Below the pieces are notes generated by a model. That model did no database searches, had not been told where the DNA came from, and was given only the letters and a program-made list of their open reading frames with translations. A program made the position numbers and the translations under genes. From contig JAVMKO010000005.1 of the NCBI GenBank assembly GCA_032164245.1, positions 48,113,800-48,177,799 on the forward strand: a DNA stretch of 64,000 nucleotides, given 5' to 3'. Each line of letters starts with the position of its first letter. The first letter of the stretch is position 1. This document shows positions 42,776 through 53,850 of the stretch, one piece after another. The stretch is from Sternotherus odoratus (Eukaryota > Chordata > Testudines > Kinosternidae).

Positions 42776-44189
42776 CCGCTGCCCGAAAAGCACAGCACTT
42801 GCTTTTAAGTTACGAATCTGTTCAATCAAAATGGTTCCCTGGTATCATGCAAAAATGTCTCTCATGCCTTTTATTAGGCAATTTAGCAAGCCTGCAATAA
42901 AGTCTAACTGCCCACAAGATCTGTCTGAATCCCCCAACTCCATCATCACATCAGCAAGCGCAGATGCTTCCTCTTCATCTTCTCACCCCGGATCTGTCAG
43001 CAGTTCAGGCCTAGGATTCTCAGCGGGGACTAGTGATTTTGGGGAGTCCAAGGTGAGAGGCCTTCGAGAGGCCTACTTAGCATTTCCTGAAAAATCCAGT
43101 CTCTTTAAGTGGTCTCAAGCTGGGCACCCAGAATCTCGAGTCCCTTTTGAGACTCTTGGCCTACTATGCAGAAGGTTCGTATCACTCCATGGAGTTCATA
43201 TGGCTGGGCAGGAAACCTCCTGGGAAGTAGGCGGAATATTAATGTTGTATCCTCGACAGCTCCTCTCATTATTACCAGATGTGCTGTGATAGATCCCTTA
43301 CACCTCTGTTAGTGGGTAGGCCAGGTTTGGCCCATACCCTGCATTACCACACCTGGCTTCCCATTAGTCCTTTAACAACAGTGAAACCTCTTTACAGAGC
43401 TGCTGCTGCACCCCTCTATAGCTCTAATTCAGGCTTGGCTCAACTCCTCCCCCCTCCTTCCTGTCCTACAGTCCCCCAGTCCTAATAATTACAAGCAGCA
43501 TCTAAAACACCACACTTTGGGATCCACAATCACACCACGGCCTGTGTGCCTGTGTCTCAGAAATGACTGCACTGGCTTCACCTCGGGGCGGTCGTTTCAA
43601 GGGACTGTCGAGGGAGCTTGGGGCTTTTGAAAATCAGGCCCTTAGAAACCTAAGTCGGGATTTAGGAGCCTCACTTGATGCAACAGGTTGGGAAACTCAG
43701 GCTCTCCCTTAAGAATACCCAGGATTTGTATATAACCCACAGCCAGGGTCACTGTGCTTGTTACACAAACAAGAGCCGCTCTCTGCCCTGACATTGTTAT
43801 CCCCAGGTGTGTATTCGCTCTGTACTTGGTCCAGGTTACACAGCTTTTCCTATCACCAAGGCTCACATCATCCCAGACTCTGTATATACTCCAGCGCCAC
43901 CATCATTCATGCCCGAGGGTCCAGCCTTTATCAGCTCAGGAGGCCGGAGGCAAAGCGCACGGGAGTCAACATGAGTCTTTCCACTGATGTTAATAGGTTT
44001 TGGACCAGGCCCGGGTCATGCATCTAGCTCGCAGGCTCTGTCATTATCATGCAGTGTTTTGTAAATATCCCCCACCCTGTACCATCGCCTAGGACTGTGT
44101 ATAGAGCACATCCGGTCTCCCGTGCCGCTCTCCCAGCTCTGCCTAGAATGTCCCCTTAGCTTTATATCATTTCTGCCATTAAGCATCAT
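42776..44189. other. Non-coding stretch, no gene recognised
   Basis: About 43990-44050 ('gttaataggttttggaccagg', 'gctctgtcattatcatgc') looks like repeat remnants. No exon is recognised. Confidence 0.4.
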
Positions 44190-44405
44190 CCTCTCGTAGT
44201 TAGAGCAGGGAATTAGGGGGCGGGACTCCTGGCTTTCAGCCTCAGTTCTGCCACTGACTTGCTGCATGTTCCCGGACACCTCTGTTTACCCATCCCTAGA
44301 AATGGGCTCTGCGGAGGGGGGGGGGTCGTGAGTTCATGTATCATTACTATGCGTCTTATCGCCACTGTTTTGTGGTAGTGCACACAAACTGCTAGTCACT
44401 GTCCG
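44190..44405 (+). mobile_element. MIR-type SINE
   Basis: 'gtagttagagcagggaatta', 'actcctggctttcagcctc', 'ttctgccactgacttgctgc' and 'acctctgtttacccatccc' follow the plus-strand order. A G-run interrupts the 3' part near 44316-44325. Confidence 0.8.
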
Positions 44406-44555
44406 GACGACTTTGGTCCCTGCCCTAAGAAGCCTTCAGTGGCAGGACAGACAGGCGGAGATTGTGAGGGAGGGGATCCCACACACAAGTCAAGTGATCG
44501 AGGTGGTGCATGGGCACCTCTTGGCAAAATGGAGTTAAGTTATTGTTATCCTAGG
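44406..44555. other. Non-coding spacer
   Basis: Nothing is recognised. Confidence 0.4.
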
Positions 44556-44785
44556 ATCTCCACGCACTCCTTAGGCCCTGTTGTAATCACCTATAGGGCT
44601 ATACGTACCCCCACAGGCCCTATCATAACCACTGTGGATCTATATGTACCCCCATAGACTCTTTCCTTCTTAACTATGGAGCTATGTGTACCCCCTTAGG
44701 CCCTGTCATTTTCACTTATGGATCTATACGTACCCCTACATCCTGTTGTAATTGCCAGTGGATCTATATGTACCTGATAGTCCTT
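44556..44785. repeat. Minisatellite, 41-42-bp unit, five copies
   Basis: GTACC anchors at 44605, 44646, 44688, 44730 and 44770 give steps of 41, 42, 42 and 40 bp. The unit reads approximately TATGGATCTATATGTACCCC followed by 'ataggccctgtcataaccac'. Confidence 0.9.
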
Positions 44786-44889
44786 AGCAAGGCCATGTCC
44801 CCCCCACCCTGCTGTGTCCCGATTCCCTTCAGGCGCTCTGCCTGACGGAGCCCTGAGCAGTGCCGAGGGGGCCTGCCGCAGCTTAGCAC
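44786..44889. other. Non-coding spacer
   Basis: Nothing is recognised. Confidence 0.4.
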
Positions 44890-45312
44890 CGGAGCGGGGA
44901 GGTAATAGAATCATGGCATTAACTCCACTTGGCAGGCGATCCTAATTGCATCTTGTCCCCATGAAACCCAAGAGCAGCCTGGTGAAAGCCGAGGGCACCT
45001 CAGAAAGGAGGTCTGAGCCCTTTAAGGCAGAGAGAGGAGAGGAATCAATTGCTCCCTACTCCCCAACCCCCTCCCCCCACGCACCCTCTTCACCCTCCTG
45101 GAAGGTGACATTCGCTATTAACCTTATATTGGGCCATTTTGTAAATCAATGTCACTTACATTTAATAACAAGTGTAATCAAAGGAATTATGCAAATTTAA
45201 TTTGATGCTTCTTGAATTATGCAAATCTGCACCACATATAATGGCTTCTGACATGTGCCCAGTTGGAGAACGTTCCATTACCTCCTCTCTTATTACCCCT
45301 ATTATTATTTTT
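44890..45312. promoter_or_regulatory. Candidate conserved non-coding element with tandem octamers
   Basis: A repeat-free island has GAATTATGCAAAT twice in the same orientation (45184-45196 and 45214-45226), each ending in a perfect POU octamer, exactly 30 bp apart. Nearby are 'ggtgacattcgctattaacc', 'gtaatcaaaggaattatg' (TCF/LEF-like ATCAAAGG) and 'caggcgatcctaattgcatc'. This is the strongest enhancer-like segment in the window by motif content. The target gene is unknown. Confidence 0.48.
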
Positions 45313-46214
45313 ATTTTTTTTAAAAATCCTGTGACTGGGAAGGGAGGGGTAGTGGCTGAACTGGAGTGGGGGTGGGGGTGAGGGTGGACGGGGAAGGGCG
45401 GTGCAGAGAAGGAAGGAAGAGGAGGTGGGGTGAAAGCAGCTCCTTTGCAGCCCTCTGCCCCCCGTTCTGATCAGAAGAGGCTCCTGGGGGCCATTCTGTT
45501 ATTGTTATTGCAGAGCCAAGAAAGCGGGGAGGGGCAGAAGGGGGTGGAGAGTCACAGGAGTTGGGATGGGGGGAGTCATTTCCCATGAATGGCTTTGCAG
45601 GCAATAAGAGGGTACGCCTCTGCTTCTAAATCACTGCCTTCCCAGCCCCCCCCCCCTATTGCTGACTGACTCTCCCTAGTGGCTTCTCCCTACATTCCTA
45701 GGTGGGAGGGGGGAACCTACGCAGTGGGAAAACCAACCGGGGGGAGGCTTGATGGGCAGGATTCACAGTCATTTCCCAGCCACCCCCATGCCCTTGGGTA
45801 CCTCCCCTCGTTCCCTCCTGTTAGCCAGGGCCACCTGACCCTCAGTTCCCGAGCAATAGGTACAGGACCCCGCTGTGCCAGCCTCTGGACAAACATCAAA
45901 CAGAAAGACAGTGCCTGCCCCAGAGCGCTGACATCTAAGTAGTGTGTGTGTATCTGCCTTGTGCACAAGGCCCTTGGACTAGAGAATAAACTTCTAGGAA
46001 ACGATGCAAACATGCAGGCCTGACCTTGCCCAGGCATAAGCCCTATGAAGTCCATAGAGTTAGAAATCCAACAGCCACATCAAGGGGGTAGATAGAAATG
46101 AGAGTGTCTCCTACAGCATGATGTTGAGACACACAACATGCTCTCTACGCGATCAGGATCGTCATCTATAAGGAAGACCAATGATGGAAGAAGTTCAGAA
46201 CTCTTACACAGCAG
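45313..46214. other. Non-coding stretch with G-quadruplex-type motif and SINE remnant
   Basis: 45367-45392 reads as G-runs of 5, 5, 3 and 4 separated by short linkers. About 45870-45945 ('cagtgcctgccccagagcgc') is a minus-strand MIR remnant. No gene is recognised. Confidence 0.5.
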
Positions 46215-46445
46215 CAAAGCAGGCTGCGGTACAGTGGAGAAGCACCTCCAATCTGGGACTGTGCAGCAGGCTACGGGGTGCAGTGGGGGGCGATGCTCAG
46301 ATCTGTGAGTGCAGCAGGTTGTGGCGTGCGGGTGGGGGGCAGACACTCAGACCTGTGAAGTGCGGGAGGGATGGGGGAGGCGCTCAGATCTGTGAGTGCA
46401 GCCCACTGGGAGGTTGCAGTGGGGCAGACACTCTGATCTGATATG
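46215..46445. repeat. Minisatellite of roughly 40-50 bp
   Basis: CAGATCTGTGAGTGCAGC-like anchors occur at about 46297, 46348 and 46385, with GCAGGCTGCGG-, GCAGGCTACGG- and GCAGGTTGTGG-like phrases in between. Units vary in length. Confidence 0.75.
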
Positions 46446-46738
46446 ATTCCAGTGAGGCCCTTAGGTTTGTTTCTGTGGCTAGGATGTGTGGAGATACAGC
46501 ATGATATCCAGTTAATAATGACTTATCTCTGCGCCCTTCTATAGGTCCCTAGTCCTTCTTGCCCCTCACCTTAATGCAGTTAATACGTGGTTGGAGAATA
46601 CACATACAGATGCAACAACACATCTGCTTAGCCTTAATTATGTTTTATGTTGCATATTTGCAAATATGTTTTAATTGCATATTTTCCTGGTGACTTTGTA
46701 CACGCACCATTTTGTGAGCTTTTCCACCCCATGTCCTA
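46446..46738. other. Non-coding A/T-rich stretch
   Basis: Nothing is recognised apart from A/T-rich composition around 46620-46700. Confidence 0.4.
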
Positions 46739-47075
46739 GGAACATATGAATTGCCAGACTAGATCAGATCACGTGCCCATCTATTGCAGTAGCTTGCCAC
46801 TGACAGTGGTCAGCACCAGGTGCTTCAGAGGAAGATGCAAGAATCCCTGCACGAGGAAGTTATGGGCTATCCTGCTCCCAGTAGTTAGAGGTCAGCTCTG
46901 CCTGAAGCAGGAAGGTTTAAGTCCCTTCCCAAATTCTAGGTTGTTTTTATAATCTTTATCATTATAATGCTGGCTGTTCTAGTTATCCACATACATGTCT
47001 AATCCTTTTCTGCATTGTACTGAGCTCTTGACCTCATTGATATCCTGTGGCAATGAGTTCCACAGGCTAACTGTG
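46739..47075 (-). mobile_element. CR1/L3-like LINE 3' fragment
   Basis: 'ggaacatatgaattgccaga', 'ctgacagtggtcagcaccag', 'gtgcttcagaggaagatgca' and 'gtggcaatgagttccacagg' are in the order of a common turtle LINE 3' end on the minus strand. The last phrase is equivalent to the CR1 C-terminal coding segment near 10640. No intact frame remains. Confidence 0.72.
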
Positions 47076-47629
47076 CCTTGTGTTAACCAGTTTGGCATTG
47101 GCCACCCGTCTGTTACACTGCACGTTCCCTTGTTCTTGCCCTTCTTTCCTTCCTGTTATATCCCAGAGAAAGGCGCCCAGACTCTCTCCTTCTCTCTGTC
47201 TCAGAGTGTAGGCCACCAGAACCAGCCACCTGGAAGAGTCCCAGACAATACACACCACGTCTTACAAAATGTCCCCCAGATGAAAGGTCTCATGCTGATT
47301 GAACTGTTCTGATTGGTTCCCTGTCCCTGACTCCAGCAGCATCATTCTTTGGGCTCCTATCCGCTGGTGTCCATCTGGACTAACACCGCTCATCCAAGGC
47401 CTCTGTTCCAGCCAAACTGGGCTCAGTGCACCTTAGCACCTCTTGTATTCTGGCTGCAGCTGCCGAGGCACCAGTGTAACTTAGAGCAACCTCATGTGCA
47501 CGGCCTAAATAGTCGGTTTTCTGCTTGGTTAGGGAGCCTTTCTGCTAAGGCCTGGGTTTTCAGCAGGGTGGGGCGGAAGGGCCTGACTTGGTTTCAAATG
47601 TATTTATAGAAGGTTCTTGAGAAACCTTC
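47076..47629. other. Non-coding stretch
   Basis: No gene is recognised. Confidence 0.4.
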
Positions 47630-47965
47630 AGCTCATTGCTCGGCCTGTCAATCAGTCTGGAGAGGGCATAGCAGGGTCCTCCAGGGTAAATAAATAAAGA
47701 GGCGAGGTGCCATTCGAGACCGTAATTGACAGGGTGGCTCTAAAATGGGCTGCTCCCAGCAGGGGGTTTCTTGTTCCTTCCTTCCCCGAAACTCTCAGGT
47801 TGTCACTTGCGACCCAATAAAAGCGTAATCAGTTAGGCGGCTGTAAACGCACCAAGGATTGGAGCTGTGAAAGGCCGGGAGGTGGGTTGACTAATATAAC
47901 AAGAAAGGAAACATTTTGGCAAAATGACCATGAAATACCCCGGGAAACAGTTCAGAGCTAGTACG
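47630..47965. promoter_or_regulatory. Candidate conserved non-coding element with PBX/MEIS-type sites
   Basis: CTGTCAATCA at 47645-47654 is the exact reverse complement of the PBX-MEIS/PREP consensus TGATTGACAG. TAATTGACAG at 47723-47732 differs by one base and points the other way. 'gcgacccaataaaagcgtaa' and 'gttgactaatataac' follow. There is no repeat texture. Enhancer function is inferred. Confidence 0.45.
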
Positions 47966-48659
47966 CTGGGAAGACAGCTGGGGGGAGCTCCCGGGGGAAG
48001 CGAGTCAGGCAATCGGAGAAAGCAGGACTCTTCCCCCGTTCCCCTCATTGAGACAATACCCCCTAGGCTGCGGGCTCCAGCACTGACGGGGGCAGCGTGT
48101 GAATAGCATGGGGACAGTGGCGCCATTTGGATACTGGCCGGTCCCATCGCCACAGAAGCTCTGATGTGTTTTAAGCACAGCAGGGGATAACTTGGCTGTC
48201 CCTTAACGCAGCAGAAACCACAGTGCAGGCAGGAGCCGGGAGTCGCCCAGCAAGCCAAGCAGAGGAGGGTTTAATGGAAAAGTCTCTTGCTGCACTTTCA
48301 GGAAGGTGATTCTATTCCCAACAGAGAGGGAAGGGATCTTTCTAGCAACTGGAAAGGAGTTCACATCTGGAGGCCTCCATCTTGTGTCCGCAGGAGAGGC
48401 CTGGGATGGACACTCGATGTATCTGAACCTCCTGCTTCTACAAAATAGGATTGGAAGCGTTTTAGCACAGGCCTGCCTGCAAGCATCAAATTACCCCTTC
48501 CGGGAGTAACAACACTCAGCAGTCAGATGGCTCTTTGCATTGTCAAGTGCCAAAGAGATGCCAACTGCTCCCAGGAGTTTTGCTGTTGACGTCGTTGGGA
48601 GCAGGGTGGGCTTCAGCCATCACCACACCCCGGGTGTGTGTGGGTGTGTGGGGGGAGTG
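47966..48659. other. Non-coding stretch
   Basis: No gene is recognised. A short GTGTG-rich tract lies at about 48630-48658. Confidence 0.4.
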
Positions 48660-48785
48660 TTTTATCCCAGGTTACAGATGGGGACACTGAAACCCAGAGT
48701 GGGGAAGTGACTTTGTCCAAGATCAGACGGTGAGTCGGTGGCAGGTCCAAGGATGGGACTCAGGACTGTCTGGAGTTGGCCTGAT
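48660..48785 (-). mobile_element. MIR-type SINE fragment
   Basis: 'cccaggttacagatggggac', 'gtggggaagtgactttgtcc' and 'gagtcggtggcaggtccaag' are the minus-strand MIR core. Confidence 0.82.
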
Positions 48786-49334
48786 GCTCAGCCCCATAGA
48801 TTGTGCTGCCTGTATCCACTCACTTGTGATGTTTCATCCTTTCTGCTTCCCGATAGAGTGAGGACTAGCCTGGACTCCATGCAGAACGTAGGTACCTTAG
48901 TGATGGACAGACGGAAAGCGAGATAGATGAGTGTGTAACACTAGACACAGATAATCAAACTCTTCTGAGCTTCCAGAGAGGTTTGGTTAAACTTCCCTCA
49001 TTTCCACCTAGTCACCCATCCTACTGGGAATGAGCCTAGAAGAGGAAGAAACCACCTGGACAAATGGCTTCCTCTCAGATGAGCCTGGACCAGGTCTGAG
49101 GCAAGGGTGAGATGAGCAGAGGAACTCGTCATGTGGAATCTGGGGCTAGACCCTGCTAAAGGGTTCATATGGCTATGACCATGCCGATCCTGCAGTGGGA
49201 TCTAGTCCAGGATGAAGAGAAGTCTGAGGTTTCCATATTTGCTGATGCTTCTGTCATCTTTTCTCTCACAACACACAACTTCTTTATCTTTTCTAGACAA
49301 GAAGAAAAAACAGCATCCAGTTCAGTACAACAAT
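48786..49334. other. Non-coding stretch
   Basis: No gene is recognised. Confidence 0.4.
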
Positions 49335-49480
49335 CCATTCCCCTCAACCTGTCCCTGGTAGGGCCATTAATTAGGATGTGCTCCAGGAATTATTTTGGGG
49401 GAAGTCCTATGGCCTCTGTTATGAAGATCAGACTAGATGAATCTCTGTGATGCAAAACTGTGAATCTAGGAATCTCTGTG
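49335..49480 (+). repeat. CR1/L3-like 3' tail
   Basis: 'aagtcctatggcctctgtta', 'gatcagactagatgaatctc' and the tandemly doubled 'gaatctctgtgatgcaaaac' form the 3' end of a plus-strand CR1-type copy. The doubled 3' unit is typical of CR1 termini. Confidence 0.65.
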
Positions 49481-50314
49481 ATGCAAAACTCAGCTGGTTT
49501 GGTCATTTAAGAGATGCTCAGACCAGCAAGGTCTCTGGTTGGCACATTGTCTTTTAAAAAGTTGGGCTTCACTGGCTAGCTTTTTTGACTGAGATCTGAC
49601 ATGAAGAAGAAGTCTTGTCAAGCTGGGGTGATTTGAGACAGCGAAGATCTGAGCCTTGGTCCCACCAAGTCTTGACCTAGCTCCCGCTTTAGCTAGCTCC
49701 AGCCTAGCTCCAGCTGGCCTTGTGATGTTAGCTGAGTCATGTAGGCACAGATTTGCAAATGACATCTGCTAGCTTTGTATGTGCACCCTTAGGGGATTCA
49801 GGTTGAGCACCCAAAAATGGAAGTATGCAAAATAAATGGATGCTTTGGAAAATGTTGGCCTTAACCTCTCTGGACCACTTCCGTATCTGTAAGATGTGGC
49901 TGATGAGCTCATTGTGGTGTCATGAGCATCCATCGGACATCATCTCCAGCTGAGCTAATCTCAGGCAATACCCTTCAGCGGGGATCAGTGCAGGTGCTGG
50001 GCTTGGCAGCCTCCTGCTTAGAAATGGAAAGGGGGTTTTCTAAGAAGGGAACTTAGGCACTTCCAGAGCTCAGACATGTAATTCTCCTAGACAAGTTGCA
50101 AACTTCATCATTTCTTTTAGGCATTTGGAACCGGTAGGTCGAGGGATATAAGTAGTCAAGTGTGGGAATCTTAGGGTTGTTACTATTACTACCGTGGGTG
50201 ATTATTATTTTGATACACTGGAACCATATATAATGGCTATTGAGGGGCTTGTCTCCACTGGGCGGTAATGTGTATTATAGGATAGCAGGGAATGAATTCT
50301 AATGCACACCAATG
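49481..50314. other. Non-coding stretch with MIR remnant
   Basis: About 49860-49925 ('ccttaacctctctggaccac', 'cgtatctgtaagatg') resembles a plus-strand MIR core. No gene is recognised. Confidence 0.45.
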
Positions 50315-50412
50315 TGTTGCGCACTAACTGGCCCGTGTAGATCCTGTAAGTGTGCACTAAAAGTTCCCTAGAGCACTTTAATGTAGTACTGGAAACAGTA
50401 TTAACACACACT
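50315..50412. repeat. Interspersed repeat (GTGCACTAAAAGTTCC type)
   Basis: 'cactaactggcccgtgtaga', then 'gtgtgcactaaaagttccct' and 'gagcactttaatgtagtact'. A second copy lies at about 55140-55215 with the same order of blocks. Part of a dispersed family, class unknown. Confidence 0.6.
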
Positions 50413-50450
50413 AAGCCCTAAAAATCATATCTAAATTCCATGTAAGAAAC

Positions 50451-50451
<1 letters not shown>

Positions 50452-50528
<77 letters not shown>
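50452..50528. repeat. (GATA)n microsatellite
   Basis: About 19 GATA units without interruption. It is the complement of the tract at 27961. Confidence 0.98.
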
Positions 50529-51365
50529 TGGTATAGAGAGTTCAATATGCTCTTTGTCACTTTGCTTTTGGTGGATTTTATTCTTTGAATTGTATATTTT
50601 AGTTAGAGCAATGGATAGGCACTGACTCCATCCATCGACATTTGTAAAGCACTTTGAAGAAGACTCTTCAAGGACCATGTTAGAAAGTGACTGGGGTTGT
50701 CAGTCCTGGATTCCCCCAATGCTAATTTGAATCTGGCAAGTGACTGACGAAATGCACCCACTGGAGGAGGAAGCAAGGTGGTTGCTCTCTCCCGGACAAA
50801 GATGGAAACGAAGATCCAATCCTCCAGACACCCTGTAAGGTTCATCACAGCCTGGTGGCACCAAACGCAGCCTGTTGGCTGTCCATATCCAGTCAGGAAA
50901 ATCCCCGGGCACTGAGGTTAATGACAGTGCTGAGTTCAGAACAGGTGATTTTTCATATGATCTGTTACAGGGAGAAACACAGGGAACTCCCTGGAGCACT
51001 GTCCATACATGTGAACCTTCTTGCCAGAGGGTGCATTCACCAAAGACCCCATGCTAAAGGCTAGGAGGAAACCTTGCTCTCCTCTCATCTCCTCTCTCTT
51101 CCTTTCCTCTTCAAGTCCACACTCTTTTGGTTCAGATTTTGCTCCTGTATCTGCATGTGACACTCCCACTCACTTCGGCGGGCATGATGTTGAGCTTTGC
51201 CACTCCAACATCCCTGACGTGACCCCTCTGAAGCCAACTGAATTAAACCAGATGAATCCAAACCACTTTGTCTAAGTCCAAGGCCTGATGTTGCCAGCAT
51301 GTCTCTCCCCGTCTGTCTCCTTTTCCCTTTCATGTCATCCCCTCTTTCTTTCCTTCCCTTTCAAG
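50529..51365. other. Non-coding stretch
   Basis: Overlapping short frames (50603-50999, 51021-51333) have no recognisable product. A pyrimidine-rich patch lies near 51085-51115. Confidence 0.4.
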
Positions 51366-51475
51366 CCTGTGGTTCGGATTCTGCTCTCAGCGACACCAGT
51401 GTAAATCTGGAATACACTCAACGACGTTACTCCTATTTTACACCAGCATCTCTGGAATTAGAGGGCAGTCCCTGA
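51366..51475. repeat. Short palindromic repeat (GATTCTGCTCTCAG type)
   Basis: 'ttcggattctgctctcagcg', 'accagtgtaaatctgg' and 'cctattttacaccagcatct' are arms of a family whose units are inverted copies around a TTACTCC-like centre. The right arm is partly decayed. Confidence 0.65.
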
Positions 51476-51639
51476 TCTTTGTTCCCTCACACGTTCTCTG
51501 CATCAATGGCCCAAGAAGCTGGTGTGAGTGCGTAATATTTGCTCTTTCTTTCTTTCTTTATTGGCAGGAAGTGGGTGGAAATTGTGATGAGGGAGATAGC
51601 CAGGGTGGTGGAAAGCAAGCGAGAGGTTAGAAATGAAGC
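51476..51639. other. Non-coding spacer
   Basis: A short TTTC-rich tract lies at about 51545-51560. No gene is recognised. Confidence 0.4.
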
Positions 51640-52010
51640 CATCATCTAATTGGCCCGCAGTGAATTATTCACATGTATAATCTTTTGGAGAAAAAAAAAA
51701 TTCAGCGCAAGGCAATGCAAGTAAATGCTGTTCATGTTTAAAAGTCATTTCCATAAGTAAGTGCAATTTCTCTACTGTTTGCCCCTGTTTAATGAAGTGA
51801 AATCTTGTTTGCATTCCTCCCAATTTCCCAACGAAAGGCGCCCAAGCGTTTGCACCAAAATTACTCGGCCCAAATTAAAACCCTCCAACACTTTAAAAAA
51901 AAATAGAAGGGGAAAAAAAATCTGACTTATTTTTAAAATGCCTTAAGTGCATCCCAGGATCCTAATTTATTTTTAGCTACTCGTTATTAAGAGTGGTAGT
52001 AAGTTTCCCC
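51640..52010. promoter_or_regulatory. Candidate conserved non-coding element
   Basis: The repeat-free A/T-rich island includes 'catcatctaattggcccgca', 'gaattattcacatgtataat', 'catttccataagtaagtgca', 'gcccctgtttaatgaagtg' and 'cccaacgaaaggcgccc'. It joins a second island at 52030. Confidence 0.42.
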
Positions 52011-52029
52011 TTCTCTCTCCCTCTCTCTC

Positions 52030-52280
52030 TTATTTAAATGAACTTAATGGCAATAGATGCAAATGTCTGGCAGAGGAAAATAGTTAACATTTATTTATTC
52101 TTACTGTTGTCTCTTCCCTGGCTGGTGTCATTAGAACAGCTCGTTGCATCCCATTCGCTCCCATTAGCTCTGCTATCAGAGCCACCCAGCACGACTCCAG
52201 CACGGCTCAAAGTGCTTTCTGCGGCCCACATAGGGACTGCATCATCATCTCCCAGGCACTAGCTTAATGACAAGAAAAAA
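52030..52280. promoter_or_regulatory. Candidate conserved non-coding element
   Basis: It contains an octamer ATGCAAAT (52057-52064), 'gttaacatttatttattc' (HNF1/FOX-like), 'gtcattagaacagctcg' and 'ctcccattagctctgc'. With the island at 51640 it forms about 640 bp of enhancer-like sequence interrupted only by a short CT-repeat. Confidence 0.4.
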
Positions 52281-53689
52281 AACCGGAATATATTGCACCG
52301 CGATCTGGGGAGACGACAACAACAATGAAACCCACAATGACAACCAGAGAGCTTCCTGGCTCGACCGTCGGGGGTCCGGCCCTGCTCGCCCTAGGACAGA
52401 CTGAACTCAGGGCTAGGACAAACATGCCTTCGCAATTCATTTGGCCGGGCTGTGTGTGAAGACATACACCAACCGGGACTCCAAGAGCTTTGAAATGCAA
52501 CTCAGGAGGGCCCAGCGAGGCTGGCATGAATTCAGACAGCTGCTCCGTGCTGTGACATCCCCATGCGCCAGCTCCCGGTGTTGGAGCGCACGGAGGAACT
52601 GCGTGCCCAGGTGCTCATGGCCGCAGGGCTCCCTGAAGAGCAGCGGACTGCACCAATCCCAAGAGTCCCACCTCCCCGTCTCTGCAAAAAGTAAGGTCCC
52701 ACTCACCAGCCTACACACCAACCCTAGGTTGACTAGCTTCTAAACAAAGGGGCATGGAGGAGACTATCACCCACAGGGCTGGAGAGGGGTGCAGCATCCT
52801 TAGGCAAAGGGGCTTTGAGCTTAGGATGGCTGAGCTGTGGCCCTCACTGACACCAGGGCCCAAGTCAGTGGAGTTAGGCCAGGGACGAATTTGGCCTCTG
52901 CTGTGGAGGTGCCTTAGGGTGTCAACCAGAGTCTAAGTGCTGTGCTAGGGGAGTTGCCTCCCACCCCTCGTTGTCTGGGCCAGCCTTAAGGGACGGCTGT
53001 TTCCTGAAAGGGCCACCCCACAGCCAGCAACAGATGAATAATGGCAGCACACACAGACAATGGAGCAATGGTAGGGCCTGGGGTGCTCCGCCCTTTTATC
53101 TATGTGTCTGCAGGCCCCGTGGCGCGAGCTGTCAGCTCTGGCTGCGACTGCGTGTCACCGGCTCCAGAGTGCCTCCTAACGCCACTGTCCGTCTCCGCCA
53201 AGATAGCGGAACCAGCTCTACTCCCTCGAGGCAGCGCTGCTGTGAGGGCCGGCGCAGAGTGAGAGTCAGACGCAGCGTCGGCCTCTCTCCAAATCTCCTG
53301 GCAGGCCTCCTAGCAGTGCTGGCCCCTTCCTGAGCACAGATCTTCCTCCCAGATCACACCCAGAGGCATTTGGAACGGATCCGAATCCCACAGGGAGCCC
53401 GGTCATCACACTGAGCCGGACCAAACCCCAGCCGCACCGGGGCCCAGGTATCTTCCGGAGCCGGCTCCGCATCTTTGAGCCCCTCTCTACCCAGAATGCA
53501 ATGCCAGAAAGTGGCAAGGAAAGCACGAGAGACCCAAGGCGCTGCAAAAGTGCCAGCTGATAAAGCAGCATTTGGGAGGCAGGGCAGCAGCATCTGCAGA
53601 GTTGACACATAAAAGCGAGGCAGCCGTGCTTAGAGGCAGGGCTGGCGCGGGCGAAAGGGCCCTCCCCCTCCCGTAAAGTTGACATTGTC
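52281..53689. other. Non-coding GC-rich stretch
   Basis: Overlapping frames on both strands (for example 52441-52743, 52971-53333, and 53266-53862 minus, 198 codons) have no recognised domain. CpG is locally raised at about 53110-53290 but not enough to call an island with confidence. Confidence 0.4.
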
Positions 53690-53850
53690 TCCCATGATAA
53701 CTTTTCTGCTGAGGTAGGAGACACTTTACTGCAGAGTTGCACACAGCGAGTAGCAACCCCCCCCTTCCTCTCCCCTCGCTCTCCAGCATCATTTACATCC
53801 TTAATTAGCTGTAATTCTGCAGTGCTCATTAGGGAAGGACTGGAAAATAT
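53690..53850. promoter_or_regulatory. Candidate conserved non-coding element
   Basis: 'cccatgataacttttctgct', 'gagacactttactgcag' and 'catccttaattagctgtaat' (homeodomain cores) occur in a short repeat-free segment split by a C-run. Confidence 0.38.

Noticed and set aside
42471..43289. Plus-strand frame of 272 codons
   Set aside because: Its first 100 codons are a minus-strand MIR SINE; the remainder has no recognised domain or splice context.
53100..53300. CpG-island promoter
   Set aside because: CpG is only moderately raised over about 200 bp and no transcript start signal or exon accompanies it.
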